Positions 1 through 9,756 of a stretch of 64,000 nt of DNA are shown here, piece after piece. Source of the DNA: Gammaproteobacteria bacterium (lineage in GTDB: Bacteria > Pseudomonadota > Gammaproteobacteria > Steroidobacterales > Steroidobacteraceae); NCBI GenBank assembly GCA_003164785.1, contig PLUE01000022.1, positions 92,590 through 156,589 on the forward strand, in the 5' to 3' direction. The position numbers and the translations under genes were made by a program. The notes beneath the pieces were generated by a model. It did no database searches, was not told the DNA's origin, and was given only the letters and a program-made list of their open reading frames with translations. Positions within the stretch are counted from its first letter, which is position 1, and each line of letters starts with the position of its first letter.

Positions 1-1597
1 CATCACCGGCGAATCCGCGCCGGTGGTTCGTGAATCGGGCGGCGACTTCTCCGCGGTGACCGGCGGCACGCGGGTTCTCTCGGACTGGCTCATCGTCCGC
101 GTGACGGTGAATCCCGGCGAAGCGTTCATCGATCGGATGATCGCCATGGTCGAGGGCGCAAAACGGCAGAAAACGCCGAACGAGATTGCGCTCACCATTT
201 TGTTGATCGCGCTCACCATCGTCTTCTTGCTCGCCACCGCGACGCTGCTGCCGTTCTCGCTGTTCAGCGTGTCGCTCGCCAACATGGGCTCCCCCGTGAC
301 CATCACCGTGTTGGTGGCGCTGTTGGTCTGCCTCATACCGACCACCATCGGCGGCCTGCTCTCCGCGATCGGCGTTGCCGGCATGAGCCGCATGATGGCA
401 TCGAACGTCATCGCGACCTCCGGACGCGCGGTCGAGGCCGCAGGCGACGTCGATGTGCTGCTGCTCGATAAAACGGGCACCATCACCCTCGGCAACCGGC
501 AGGCCGCCGCGTTCCTGCCGGCGGACGGTGTGGCCGAGCAACAGCTCGCGGATGCCGCGCAATTGAGCTCGCTCGCGGATGAGACTCCCGAAGGACGCAG
601 CATCGTCATTCTGGCCAAACAGCGCTTCAACATACGCGAGCGCCACCTGGGCGAACTCAATGCCACCTTCGTTCCGTTCACGGCGCAAACCCGGATGAGC
701 GGCGTCGATCTAGGTGCGCGAGAAGTGCGCAAAGGGGCCGCGACCGCCGTCAAACAATACGTCGAGGCGAAGGGCTTTGCGTATCCGGATCGAGTCACGC
801 ACCTGGTCGACGAGGTCGCCCGCAAAGGCAGCACACCCCTGGTGGTGGTGGACGACGGCCGGGTTCTGGGCGTCGTCGAACTCAAGGACATCGTAAAAGG
901 CGGCATCAAGGAGCGGTTCGGCGAACTGCGCCAGATGGGCATCCGCACCGTCATGATCACGGGTGACAATCGGCTCACGGCCGCGGCCATTGCGGCGGAG
1001 GCCGGCGTGGATGACTTTCTTGCCGAGGCGACACCCGAGGCCAAGCTCAAGCTCATCCGCCAGTACCAGAGTGAAGGCCGGTTGGTTGCCATGACCGGTG
1101 ATGGAACCAACGACGCGCCGGCGCTTGCCCAGGCGGATGTGGCGGTCGCGATGAATTCCGGGACCCAGGCGGCAAAGGAAGCTGGCAACATGGTGGACCT
1201 GGACTCGAATCCCACCAAGCTCATCGAGATCGTCGAGGTGGGCAAGCAGCTGTTGATCACCCGCGGGTCGCTGACCACGTTCTCGATCGCGAACGATGTC
1301 GCCAAGTACTTTGCCATCATTCCGGCGGCGTTCGCCACGACCTATCCGCAGTTGCGCGCCCTCGACGTCATGCACCTGACGAGCTCAAATTCGGCGATTC
1401 TGTCGGCGGTCATTTTCAATGCCCTGATCATCGTGGCATTGATTCCGCTGGCGTTGAAGGGCGTGAAGTATCGTGCGCTCGGCGCGGCCGCCCTGCTGCG
1501 TCGCAATCTCTTGGTATACGGCCTGGGAGGACTCCTGGTGCCGTTCGTCGGCATCAAATTGATCGATATGGCGCTCACCGTGATGCGTCTGGTGTAG
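1..1597 (+). CDS. kdpB: Potassium-transporting ATPase subunit B, KdpB (5' end cut by window edge)
   Basis: Catalytic P-type ATPase subunit of the high-affinity KdpFABC potassium pump in the inner membrane. The reading frame is already open at base 2, so the start lies upstream of the window. The phosphorylated aspartate is in the DKTGT motif encoded at about 467-481. The hinge motif GDGTNDAPA follows at about 1098-1125, and the TGES actuator motif is the first thing visible. Hydrophobic segments at about 190-390 and at the C-terminus fit the membrane domain. The gene is followed after 11 bases by kdpC, with a clear GAGGTAA ribosome site in the gap. About 530 of the usual 680-700 residues are present. 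The identification is secure. Confidence 0.97.
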   Translation, partial: ITGESAPVVRESGGDFSAVTGGTRVLSDWLIVRVTVNPGEAFIDRMIAMVEGAKRQKTPNEIALTILLIALTIVFLLATATLLPFSLFSVSLANMGSPVTITVLVALLVCLIPTTIGGLLSAIGVAGMSRMMASNVIATSGRAVEAAGDVDVLLLDKTGTITLGNRQAAAFLPADGVAEQQLADAAQLSSLADETPEGRSIVILAKQRFNIRERHLGELNATFVPFTAQTRMSGVDLGAREVRKGAATAVKQYVEAKGFAYPDRVTHLVDEVARKGSTPLVVVDDGRVLGVVELKDIVKGGIKERFGELRQMGIRTVMITGDNRLTAAAIAAEAGVDDFLAEATPEAKLKLIRQYQSEGRLVAMTGDGTNDAPALAQADVAVAMNSGTQAAKEAGNMVDLDSNPTKLIEIVEVGKQLLITRGSLTTFSIANDVAKYFAIIPAAFATTYPQLRALDVMHLTSSNSAILSAVIFNALIIVALIPLALKGVKYRALGAAALLRRNLLVYGLGGLLVPFVGIKLIDMALTVMRLV

Positions 1598-1608
1598 AGG
1601 TAATCGCT

Positions 1609-2181
1609 ATGAAACTCATGCTCCGCCCTTTGATCGTGCTCTTCGTGTTCCTGTCGGTGGTGGTGGGGATCGCCTACCCACTGGCCATGACCGGCATCGG
1701 CAGATTGCTGTTCCCGCACCAGGTCGGCGGAAGTCTGCTCTTCCGGGACAACCAGGCGGTGGGATCGTCGTTGATCGGACAATCGTTCACCGCCCCCCAG
1801 TATTTCTGGGGCCGCCTGTCGGCGACGGCACCCATGGCCTATAACGGCGGCGCCTCGGGCGGCTCGAACCTCGGCCCCTCGAATCCCGCCCTGCTGGACG
1901 CGGTCAAGGGGCGGGTCGCGGCGCTGAAAGCCGCTGATCCGGCCAACGCGTCGCCCATCCCCGTCGACCTGGTGACCGCTTCGGGCAGCGGCCTGGATCC
2001 GGAGATCAGCCCCGCGGCAGCGCTCTATCAAGTGTCCCGCGTCGCGCAAGCCCGACATCTGGACCCCGCGCGGGTCCGGGCGCTTGTGCTGTCGCATACC
2101 GACGGGCCACAGTGGGGCATGTTCGGTGAATCACGCGTGAATGTGCTGCTGCTCAATCTCGACCTCGATCGAACGCGGTGA
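1609..2181 (+). CDS. kdpC: Potassium-transporting ATPase subunit C, KdpC
   Basis: Small accessory subunit of the KdpFABC pump that stabilises the complex and influences ATP binding by KdpB. The protein is 190 residues, the normal size. It has one N-terminal membrane helix (about residues 7-30) and a periplasmic domain with the family motifs [10 protein letters not shown] and [10 protein letters not shown], then the [16 protein letters not shown] stretch. ATG at 1609 is preceded by GAGGTAA at good spacing. It lies between kdpB and kdpD on the same strand and is clearly one operon with them; only 10 bases separate its stop from the kdpD start. Confidence 0.96.
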   Translation: MKLMLRPLIVLFVFLSVVVGIAYPLAMTGIGRLLFPHQVGGSLLFRDNQAVGSSLIGQSFTAPQYFWGRLSATAPMAYNGGASGGSNLGPSNPALLDAVKGRVAALKAADPANASPIPVDLVTASGSGLDPEISPAAALYQVSRVAQARHLDPARVRALVLSHTDGPQWGMFGESRVNVLLLNLDLDRTR

Positions 2182-2191
2182 GGTAACCGTC

Positions 2192-4915
2192 GTGCCGCGC
2201 CCCGACCCCGATGCTCTGCTTGCGAAGGTGAACGAGCAAGAGGCCCAGGCACAGCGCGGCAAGCTGCGCATCTATTTCGGGTCCTCTGCCGGCGTCGGCA
2301 AGACCTATGCGATGTTGACGGCCGCGCTCAAAGCCGCGAGCGAGGGTCGCGATGTGGAGGTCGGCGTCATCGAGACGCATGGGCGCACGGAAACCGAGGC
2401 ACTGTTGGAGGGCCTGACCCAGCTGCCGCTCAAGCACATATCCTACAAGGACAGGGACCTCACCGAGTTCGATCTCGACCGCGCGCTCGAGCGGCGGCCG
2501 TCCCTGATCCTCGTCGATGAACTCGCCCATTCCAATGTCCATGGTTCCCGCCACCCGAAACGGTGGCAGGACGTCGAGGAGCTTCTCTCCGCCGGCATCA
2601 ACGTCTACACGACGGTCAATGTCCAGCATCTCGAGAGCCTGAACGACGTCGTCAACGGCATCACCAACGTGCGCGTCTGGGAAACCGTGCCCGACACGGT
2701 TTTCGATCAGGCCGATGAAGTGGTGTTGGTCGACATACCGGCCGACGAACTGCTCGCCCGATTGAAGGCAGGAAAGGTCTACATCCCGCACCAGGCGGAA
2801 CGCGCGGCGGCCAATTTCTTCCGCCGGGGCAATCTGATGGCGCTGCGCGAACTCGCACTGCGGCGCACCGCCGATCGCGTGGAGGGCGACGTCCAGGCCT
2901 ACCGGGTCGACCAATCGATCGACTCGGTGTGGAAGACCGCGACCGCACTCCTGACGTGCGTCGGGCCCGATGCGGGCGCCGAACGCGTGGTGCGGGCCGC
3001 CGCCCGACTCGCCAGCCAACTGAACGCCGATTGGCACGCGATCTACATCGAGACCCCGTCGCTGCAGCGGCTGCGGGCCGCGCGCCGCGAGAAGATCCTG
3101 GCCACCTTGAATCTCGCGCAGGAACTCGGCGCCACGACCGCGGTCATCGCCCACCAACAGGTCGCGGAGAGCGTGATCGCTTACGCGCGGCGGCACAACC
3201 TCTCGAAGCTCGTCATCGGCCGCGATCCATCGCGTCACTTATGGCCATGGCAACGCTCGAGCGGCCAGAAGCTGTCGCTGCTCGCGCCCGACATCGATCT
3301 GATCGAGATCGGCAGACAACAGGGCGCGGCGCCGGGAACGCCCGCCCGGACGACCGGCCCCGTCACCATGCCGCTGCTCGACGTGGAGACCAGTGAGCGG
3401 CGCAAGAAGAAGAATCTCCGCTATGCCTGGGCGGCGCTCGCGTGCATCGCCGTCACGTTCCTCTCCATGCCGCTGGCGGCCCATTTCGACCGCTCCAACA
3501 TCGTCGCCATTTTCATTCTGGGCGTCGTGTTGGTCGCGGTGCGCTTCGGCCGCGGCCCCGCGGCCCTCGCGGCCGTGCTGAACGTGGGGGCGTTCGACTT
3601 CTTTTTCGTGCCGCCGCGCTTCTCGTTCGCCATCAGCGACGTCCAGTACCTGCTGACTTTCTTCATCATGTTGACGGTCGGTCTCATCACGGGCCAGTTG
3701 ACGGCGGGCCTGCGGTTCCAGGCCCGAGTCGCGGCGCACCGCGAGGAGCGCGCACGCTCGTTGTATGAGATCGCCCGCGACTTGTCGGGCGCGGTGCAGA
3801 TCGATCAGGTCCTCGCCATCAGCGCCAAGTCGATCGAGCGCACGTTTCGCGCCAGCGCCGCCTTGCTGCTGCCCGACGCGCACGGAAAGGTCGACGTACC
3901 GCCGCATAGCGACCGTCCGACGCTGCCGCTCGAGATCGGCATCGCCCAATGGGCATACGATCGGCGCGAACCCGCCGGCTTCAGCACCGACACGCTCCCC
4001 GGCAGCGCGGTGCTCTACGTCCCCCTGCGTGCGCCCACGCTGGCGCGCGGTGTACTCGCCGTGAAGGCGCACAACAAACGTCTGTTCAGGATCCCGGAAC
4101 AACGCCAGCTGCTCGACACGTTCGCCGCCTTGATCGCGATTGCACTCGAACGGGTGCACTACGTGAATCTGGCCCAAGCGGCGGTGGTCAGCATGGAGTC
4201 GGAGCGGCTGCGCAATTCGCTGCTCGCTGCGTTATCCCATGACCTGCGCACGCCGCTCACCGTGCTGGTGGGCTACGCGGAAGTCCTGGCCATGACCAAA
4301 CCGGCCCTGTCCCACGAGCAGCTGCAGATCGCCCTGGACATGCAGGACGAGGCGAAGCGCATGAGCGGACTCGTCGCCAACCTGCTCGACATGGCGCGGA
4401 TCGAAAGCGGCGAGGTCCGCCTCAATCTGGAGTGGCAACCCCTGGAGGAAGTCGTGGGCACCTCGCTGAATGCGGCGAAGAGCATATTGAAGGGTCACAC
4501 GCTGGTAACCCGCATCCCCGACGACCTGCCGTTGGCCCGTTTTGACGCCCTGCTGATCGAGCGCGTCATCGTGAATCTCCTCGAGAATGCCAGCAAATAC
4601 ACCCCTCCCGGAAGCACGATCACCCTGTCCGCCGTGGCGGCGGACAATCAGCTTCGCGTTTCGGTGGCCGACGACGGTCCCGGCCTGCCGGTCGGCCGGG
4701 AGGCCGCCGTGTTCGAGAAGTTCACGCGCGGCGAACGCGAATCCGCAACGCCCGGCGTGGGCTTGGGCCTCACCATCTGTCGCGCCATCATCGAATCGCA
4801 CCACGGCACCATCGTCGGCGCGAACCGGCCCGAAGGCGGCGCCATTTTCACCTTCACGCTGCCGCTGGGAAGTGGCAGCGCCTCACCGGTCGACGCAGAA
4901 GCTCTGCAGGCATGA
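2192..4915 (+). CDS. kdpD: Potassium-responsive sensor histidine kinase KdpD
   Basis: Membrane sensor kinase that normally phosphorylates KdpE to induce the kdp operon under potassium limitation or osmotic stress. I place the start at GTG 2192 because GAGGTAA sits just upstream; an ATG at 2141 would overlap kdpC by 41 bases. The product is 907 residues. Order of domains: KdpD N-terminal domain with a Walker A-like GSSAGVGKT (residues 30-38), a universal-stress-like domain (about 250-370), four membrane helices (about 400-500), a GAF-like region, HisKA with the phosphoacceptor His683 in SHDLRTPLT, and a HATPase domain with a GVGLGLTI G box near residue 853. No kdpE follows: the next gene converges from the other strand 20 bases away. 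The partner must lie elsewhere, or upstream of the window. Confidence 0.95.
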   Translation: MPRPDPDALLAKVNEQEAQAQRGKLRIYFGSSAGVGKTYAMLTAALKAASEGRDVEVGVIETHGRTETEALLEGLTQLPLKHISYKDRDLTEFDLDRALERRPSLILVDELAHSNVHGSRHPKRWQDVEELLSAGINVYTTVNVQHLESLNDVVNGITNVRVWETVPDTVFDQADEVVLVDIPADELLARLKAGKVYIPHQAERAAANFFRRGNLMALRELALRRTADRVEGDVQAYRVDQSIDSVWKTATALLTCVGPDAGAERVVRAAARLASQLNADWHAIYIETPSLQRLRAARREKILATLNLAQELGATTAVIAHQQVAESVIAYARRHNLSKLVIGRDPSRHLWPWQRSSGQKLSLLAPDIDLIEIGRQQGAAPGTPARTTGPVTMPLLDVETSERRKKKNLRYAWAALACIAVTFLSMPLAAHFDRSNIVAIFILGVVLVAVRFGRGPAALAAVLNVGAFDFFFVPPRFSFAISDVQYLLTFFIMLTVGLITGQLTAGLRFQARVAAHREERARSLYEIARDLSGAVQIDQVLAISAKSIERTFRASAALLLPDAHGKVDVPPHSDRPTLPLEIGIAQWAYDRREPAGFSTDTLPGSAVLYVPLRAPTLARGVLAVKAHNKRLFRIPEQRQLLDTFAALIAIALERVHYVNLAQAAVVSMESERLRNSLLAALSHDLRTPLTVLVGYAEVLAMTKPALSHEQLQIALDMQDEAKRMSGLVANLLDMARIESGEVRLNLEWQPLEEVVGTSLNAAKSILKGHTLVTRIPDDLPLARFDALLIERVIVNLLENASKYTPPGSTITLSAVAADNQLRVSVADDGPGLPVGREAAVFEKFTRGERESATPGVGLGLTICRAIIESHHGTIVGANRPEGGAIFTFTLPLGSGSASPVDAEALQA

Positions 4916-4934
4916 CCCCGGGGTGCGCCCGCGC

Positions 4935-7900
4935 TCATCGCGCCAGCCACGCCTCGATTTCCGCCGCGCGCACCGCGAGGCGTGCGGCGGATACCGGACC
5001 CAGCGTCTTCAATTCCTGCGCATAGAGCGAGACCCGAAACTCCTCGATCCAGAAGCGCAGTTGATCGAGCTGCGGCAACCAGCGCCTCTCCGCCTCCACC
5101 TGCGCCGTCAGTGTCCGCTCGCGCGCACCCCACTCGGTGAGTTCCTTCAACACCGCGGGCGGTTCGCTGCCCCGGGCCAGCAGCCGCTGCCAGCGTCGCT
5201 CCTCCGCCTTCACGTGACGCGGCAGCTGACGCAATGCATCGGGCGAGAGAGCAGCGATCGAGTCCGCGCTGAGCAGCCGCTGCAGGTGCGCATGACTCTC
5301 CTCCACCAGCGGCGCGATTCGCCGCATGCGCGGGTCGTCCAGCATGCGCCGCACGGCGCGCGCCTCCGTGAACCAATTGAGCGCGCTCGCGGTAATCTCG
5401 GTGAGCGCCGGGTACAGGCGCTCGCGCCCCTGCTCCACCGCCGCCTCGAAGACCTCGCGAGTCCGCGGGGCATCGCCGTCGCGGAAGCACGCACGCCGAA
5501 ACACCAGCTGCAACAGCGCGTCGGACAGTGCCGCCCCCGACACATAAGGGCTCGCCGCCAGCATCAAGGGCGTGTCGCCCGCGATCTTCTTCGCCAGGTC
5601 CCGCGCCTGGCGCTCCAACACCAGGCGCGCCAGATGCAGCGCGCCGCGCTGCCACGTGTGCGCCGCCTCGTCGGCGGTCCATTCGAGGCGGAAATTCATC
5701 ACCCCGTCGACCTGCGCCACGGTCGGATACACCGTCACCAAACCCTGCTGGACATCGATCGTCGCGGTATCGGGTAGGGCCGCCATGTCGAAGCGGCGCC
5801 ACGGCGCCGCATGCATCAGACGCGCGTGCTTGTCGAGTTCCGCGCGCGCCGCCTTGGCGCAACGCCGTCGCAGGATGCCCAGGTCGCTGCCTTGTGCGAG
5901 TTCCTTGCCCAGCTCCACCACGGCCAGCTGCGCGGTCAGATGCGCCGGTATCGCATTCAGATCGAAACGAATCAAGGAGGGTTGGATGCCCCGCGCTTCC
6001 TGGAGCCACACATCGAGCCGCTGCATGTTGGTGGATGGGCCGCCCATGTATTCCATGAAACCCGCCGCCGTCGCGCCGATCGGGATCAAGCTGCGGCGCG
6101 CGTCCTTCGGCATTGAACGCAGCAGGGCTTCGACCCGCGGCGCCGCCAGGCCCGGAACGGCCGCATCCACCTCCGCGCGGGTCAACGTCGGCAGCGCCAG
6201 CAACGGCACCCGCAGCGTCGCCCCGTCGCGCGTCTCTCCTGGCGAGAACTTGTACTCTACCGGAACATCGAGCGCCGGCAGCTGCACCCGCTCCGGAAAC
6301 TGCGCGAGCGCCAGCGGATCCGGCGAGCGAGCGAAGATGTCGTCGGACTTGAGCGTGAGCGCATCACGCTCCGCGTCGCTCAGGTGCCGGGTGAAGTACT
6401 CGAGCGTCGCCGCGCTCGACACCTGGCGGGGCAGCCGCTCATCGTAGAACTCGACGAAGTATTCCGGCGCATGCACCAGGTCGCGCGTGCGCAACCGTTC
6501 CTCCATGCGCTGCGCCTCGCGAATGGCATCGTCGTTGACACGCACCCAATCGGGACGGCGCTTCAAGCGATGATAGGCCAGCGCCTCGCGCGCAAAGATC
6601 AACCGCGACTCCTCCGGCGCGATCGGCCCGTAGTTGACCACCCGATTGGCGCTCAGGATCAAGCCCAGGTAGCTGATGCGCTCGCGCGCCACCACTTCCT
6701 CGCGACCCTCGTCCCAATCCGGCTCCAGGTATTCTCGCTTCAGCAGATGATGCGCCGCCGACTCGATCCAGTTCGGCTCGATCTCCGCGACGCGACGCGC
6801 GAACACGCGCGAGGTCTCGACGATGTTCGCCGCCATGACCCAGCGCGCCCGACGCCGTTTCAGCGGCGACCCCGGAAAAATGTGGAAGTGCACGCCCCGC
6901 GTTCCCAGGTACGTGCCGTCCTCGCCCAACTGGCCCACCATGGTGCAGAAGCCCGCCAGCAGCGAGCGATGCACGGCGGTGTAACTGGCGGCCTTGGGTT
7001 GCGCGACGATGCCGAGTTCGCGGGCGCGATCCACCACCTGGGTGTACACGTCCTCCCATTCGGACAAGCGCAGCACCGACAGGCCCCGCTCCTTGCACCA
7101 CTTGCGCACTTCGCGGCGTGGACCTTCCCGCGCCCGGCGGTAGGCACGCCACAGCTTCACCAATCCCGAGAACTCCGACTTGCTGTCCTCGAACACTGCA
7201 GTTGCCGCCGGATCGCCCGCGGCGCCCTCCGAGTTGGCGATGCGCGCGTCGGGCACGCTTAAGGCCGCGACGATGGCCAGCAGCTCGCTCTCCGCGTGGA
7301 AGCGTTTGCTCTCGAGCAACGCACGCGCCAGGCGCGGATCCAACGGCAGCCGCGCCATCGCCCGCCCGAGCCGCGTGATGCGTCGCTCCGCATCCAATGC
7401 CTCCAGCTCCTGCAGCAAGCGATAGCCGTCACCCAGCGAGCGCGCATCCGGCGGATCGATGAACGGGAAATCCTCCGCCGCACCCAGCCCATCCGCCGCC
7501 AGCCGCAACAGCAGTGCCGCCAGGTTCGTGCGCAGCACTTCCGGCTCGGTGAACGCCACCCGCCCCTCGAAATCGGCCTCCGAGTAAAGCCGCACGCACA
7601 ACCCAGGCCCGAGGCGCCCGCAACGTCCCTTGCGTTGGTCGGCGCTCGCCCGCGAGACCGGTTCGATGGGCAGCCGTTGCAACCGGTTGCGCGGACTGTA
7701 GCGGCTGATGCGCGCCAGACCGGAATCGATGACGGCGCGGATCCCCGGCACCGTGATCGAGGTCTCCGCCACGTTGGTCGCCAGCACGATGCGCCGCCGC
7801 GCGCCGCGCTGAAAGATCTTGCTCTGCTGGTCCCACGAGAGTCGCGAATACAGGGCCAGCACGTCGACCTTGGAGCCGAGTTCGCGCTCCAGCAAATCAC

Positions 7901-8663
7901 CCACGTCGCGTATTTCGCGTTCGCCCGGCAGGAATACCAGCACATCGCCGTTGCCGGTCGTGTTCGAACTCGAGGCGATGTCGTGATAGGCGTTCAGAAC
8001 CGCGAGCGGCAGATCCGGGTCTTCCGCGTCGGACTCCTCTGCATAACGCACCTCGATGGGAAAATTCCGGCCGCTGACCGTGATGATGGGCGCGTCATCG
8101 AAGAAGCGCGCCACGCGTTCCACGTCGAGTGTCGCCGACGTCACGATCAATTTGAGGTCCGGCCGCCGCGGCAGCAGGCGCTGGAGCACGCCCAGCAGCA
8201 GATCGATGTTGAGCGTGCGTTCGTGGGCCTCGTCGACGATGATCGTGTCGTAGCGCCGCAACAGCGGGTCCGACGTCATCTCCGCGAGCAGCAAACCGTC
8301 GGTCATCAGCACCAGCCGCGTGGCGTCGCTCACCTGATCCGCAAATCGCACGCGGAAACCGACGGCGGCGCCCACCGACTGCGACAACTCCTCCGCGATG
8401 CGTGCCGCCAGCGCGCGCGCGGCCAGCCGGCGCGGCTGCGTGTGCGCGATCAAGCCCGCCACGCCGCGTCCCGCTTCCAGGCAGTACTGCGGCAGCTGAG
8501 TGCTCTTGCCCGAGCCGGTGTCGCCGGCCACGATCAAGACCTGATGGTTCTTCAGCGCCTCGGCAATCTCCTCGCGACGCGCGGAAATCGGCAGATCGGT
8601 GTCGTGTTTGAAGACCAGCCGAGCGACGCCACGCGCACCGACCAGCCGGGCTTCATTCGCCAC
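4935..8663 (-). CDS. hrpA: ATP-dependent RNA helicase HrpA (DEAH box)
   Basis: Large DEAH/RHA helicase; family members act on RNA and rescue stalled or collided ribosomes. The 1242-residue length is close to the 1300 of E. coli HrpA. Walker A is GDTGSGKST (residues 47-55) and the DEAH box is at 144-147. The SAT motif and motif VI region (QRKGRCGRLGPG) follow, then the OB-fold and a long C-terminal extension typical of bacterial HrpA rather than HrpB. The start is GTG at 8663, overlapping the end of mazG by 11 bases, so translation is probably coupled. It is the last gene of the fumC, Nudix, mazG, hrpA unit and converges on kdpD. Confidence 0.95.
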   Translation of the reverse strand: MANEARLVGARGVARLVFKHDTDLPISARREEIAEALKNHQVLIVAGDTGSGKSTQLPQYCLEAGRGVAGLIAHTQPRRLAARALAARIAEELSQSVGAAVGFRVRFADQVSDATRLVLMTDGLLLAEMTSDPLLRRYDTIIVDEAHERTLNIDLLLGVLQRLLPRRPDLKLIVTSATLDVERVARFFDDAPIITVSGRNFPIEVRYAEESDAEDPDLPLAVLNAYHDIASSSNTTGNGDVLVFLPGEREIRDVGDLLERELGSKVDVLALYSRLSWDQQSKIFQRGARRRIVLATNVAETSITVPGIRAVIDSGLARISRYSPRNRLQRLPIEPVSRASADQRKGRCGRLGPGLCVRLYSEADFEGRVAFTEPEVLRTNLAALLLRLAADGLGAAEDFPFIDPPDARSLGDGYRLLQELEALDAERRITRLGRAMARLPLDPRLARALLESKRFHAESELLAIVAALSVPDARIANSEGAAGDPAATAVFEDSKSEFSGLVKLWRAYRRAREGPRREVRKWCKERGLSVLRLSEWEDVYTQVVDRARELGIVAQPKAASYTAVHRSLLAGFCTMVGQLGEDGTYLGTRGVHFHIFPGSPLKRRRARWVMAANIVETSRVFARRVAEIEPNWIESAAHHLLKREYLEPDWDEGREEVVARERISYLGLILSANRVVNYGPIAPEESRLIFAREALAYHRLKRRPDWVRVNDDAIREAQRMEERLRTRDLVHAPEYFVEFYDERLPRQVSSAATLEYFTRHLSDAERDALTLKSDDIFARSPDPLALAQFPERVQLPALDVPVEYKFSPGETRDGATLRVPLLALPTLTRAEVDAAVPGLAAPRVEALLRSMPKDARRSLIPIGATAAGFMEYMGGPSTNMQRLDVWLQEARGIQPSLIRFDLNAIPAHLTAQLAVVELGKELAQGSDLGILRRRCAKAARAELDKHARLMHAAPWRRFDMAALPDTATIDVQQGLVTVYPTVAQVDGVMNFRLEWTADEAAHTWQRGALHLARLVLERQARDLAKKIAGDTPLMLAASPYVSGAALSDALLQLVFRRACFRDGDAPRTREVFEAAVEQGRERLYPALTEITASALNWFTEARAVRRMLDDPRMRRIAPLVEESHAHLQRLLSADSIAALSPDALRQLPRHVKAEERRWQRLLARGSEPPAVLKELTEWGARERTLTAQVEAERRWLPQLDQLRFWIEEFRVSLYAQELKTLGPVSAARLAVRAAEIEAWLAR

Positions 8664-9756
8664 GCTTCACTGCTTGCCAGAGAGCTTCCTGCGCCGCGAG
8701 ATCCAGCGTCTCGAAGCGCTCGCCGCGAGCCGCAGCCAGCCTCTCCATACCATGAAAGCGCCGCTCGAATTTTAGGTTGGCCGCGCGCAACGCCGACTCC
8801 GCATCGACGTCCAGCTTGCGCGCGAGATTGGCGACCGCGAACAACAGATCGCCGACCTCCTCGACGATCTCCGGCGAGGGCGGCGGCCGCTCGCTCACGC
8901 CGGCTTCGCGTAGCGGGCCAGCCTGGGGAACCGCTCGATCACTGGCTCCGGCTTCGCGTAGCGGGCCGGCCTGGGGAACCGCTCGATCACTGGCTCCGGC
9001 TTCGCGTAGCGGGCCGGCCTGGGGAACCGCTCGAACACGCGCCTCCGCGTTCGCGGCCGCTTCGCGCACCTCGGCCAATTCCTCCGCCACCTTGTCCGCC
9101 GTCTGATCCGCGTGTTCGAAGTCGAAACCCACCCGCGCGGCGCGCTTGCTGAGCTTGAAGGCGCGCATCAACGCGGGCAGCGCGGTGGGCACCCCCGCCA
9201 GAGCGCTGGGGCCGCCCGCCAGCGCGCCGGGCGAACCCGCCGCCGTGCCGGACGCGCCCACGACACTGGCCGCCGCGGCCTTTGCGGAGCGCTCCGCGGC
9301 CTTGATGTTCTCCCACACCGCGAGTTGCTTGGCCACGGTCAACCGCTCCACGCCCGCGGCAGCGCCTACGCCACCGCCAATGCGCGCAACGCCGGCCGCG
9401 TCCGAACCGCCGTTCGCGCCGGCGCCCCGCAGAACGACATGCGGATGGCGTCGCACCAGCTTCTCGGCGATCGCCGCGGCGACGGCCTCGAAATCGAAAT
9501 GCCCCGCCTCCTCCGCCATCTGCGCATGGAAAACCACTTGGAAGAGCAGGTCCCCCAATTCATCCTTGAGATGCTCCATGTCGCCACGCTCGACGGCATC
9601 GGCCACCTCGTAAGCTTCCTCGATGGTGTAGGGCGCGATGCTCTCGAAGGTCTGCTCGCGATCCCACGGGCAGCCGTCGACGCCGCGCAAACGCTCCATG
9701 ATGGCCAGCAACTCGATCAACGCGCCGTTCGGCGTGCGCTTCGGCGGCACGGTCAA
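8653..9756 (-). CDS. mazG: Nucleoside triphosphate pyrophosphohydrolase MazG with internal repeat insertions
   Basis: House-cleaning NTP pyrophosphohydrolase with two MazG folds. The first shows GCPWDREQTFESI and the EE...E...D metal site (EEAYEVADAV, then DELGDLLF). The second shows FDFEHADQTADKVAEELAEV and EEVGDLLFAVANLARKL. The start is a TTG at 9756 overlapping the upstream Nudix stop in TTGA; a GTG two codons inside is an alternative. The protein is 367 residues where about 265 is usual. The excess comes from Gly/Ala-rich stretches between the two domains and from a 16-residue unit repeated three times inside the second domain, between EVREA and the EEVGDLLF helix. Catalytic residues are intact, so the protein is probably functional. 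Confidence 0.93.
   Translation of the reverse strand: MTVPPKRTPNGALIELLAIMERLRGVDGCPWDREQTFESIAPYTIEEAYEVADAVERGDMEHLKDELGDLLFQVVFHAQMAEEAGHFDFEAVAAAIAEKLVRRHPHVVLRGAGANGGSDAAGVARIGGGVGAAAGVERLTVAKQLAVWENIKAAERSAKAAAASVVGASGTAAGSPGALAGGPSALAGVPTALPALMRAFKLSKRAARVGFDFEHADQTADKVAEELAEVREAAANAEARVRAVPQAGPLREAGASDRAVPQAGPLREAGASDRAVPQAGPLREAGVSERPPPSPEIVEEVGDLLFAVANLARKLDVDAESALRAANLKFERRFHGMERLAAARGERFETLDLAAQEALWQAVKRGE
8900..9035. repeat. Three-copy 48-bp tandem repeat inside mazG
   Basis: Copies begin at 8900, 8948 and 8996 and are almost identical (one A/G difference near the middle of the first copy; the third copy is slightly truncated). The length is a multiple of three, so the mazG frame is kept; each unit encodes RAVPQAGPLREAGASD. 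The near identity points to recent slippage or recombination. Each unit contains a GGCCGGCC or near-GGCCGGCC palindrome. Confidence 0.9.

Noticed and set aside
1..1597. KdpB as a truncated pseudogene
   Set aside because: The missing N-terminus is explained by the window edge; the frame is open at base 2 and all later motifs are intact.
4913..4937. ACCCCGGGGT between the kdpD and hrpA stops as a terminator
   Set aside because: A 10-bp palindrome with no loop and no T-tract is too weak to call.
8900..9035. CRISPR-like array
   Set aside because: Units are contiguous without unique spacers, in frame within mazG, with only three copies.
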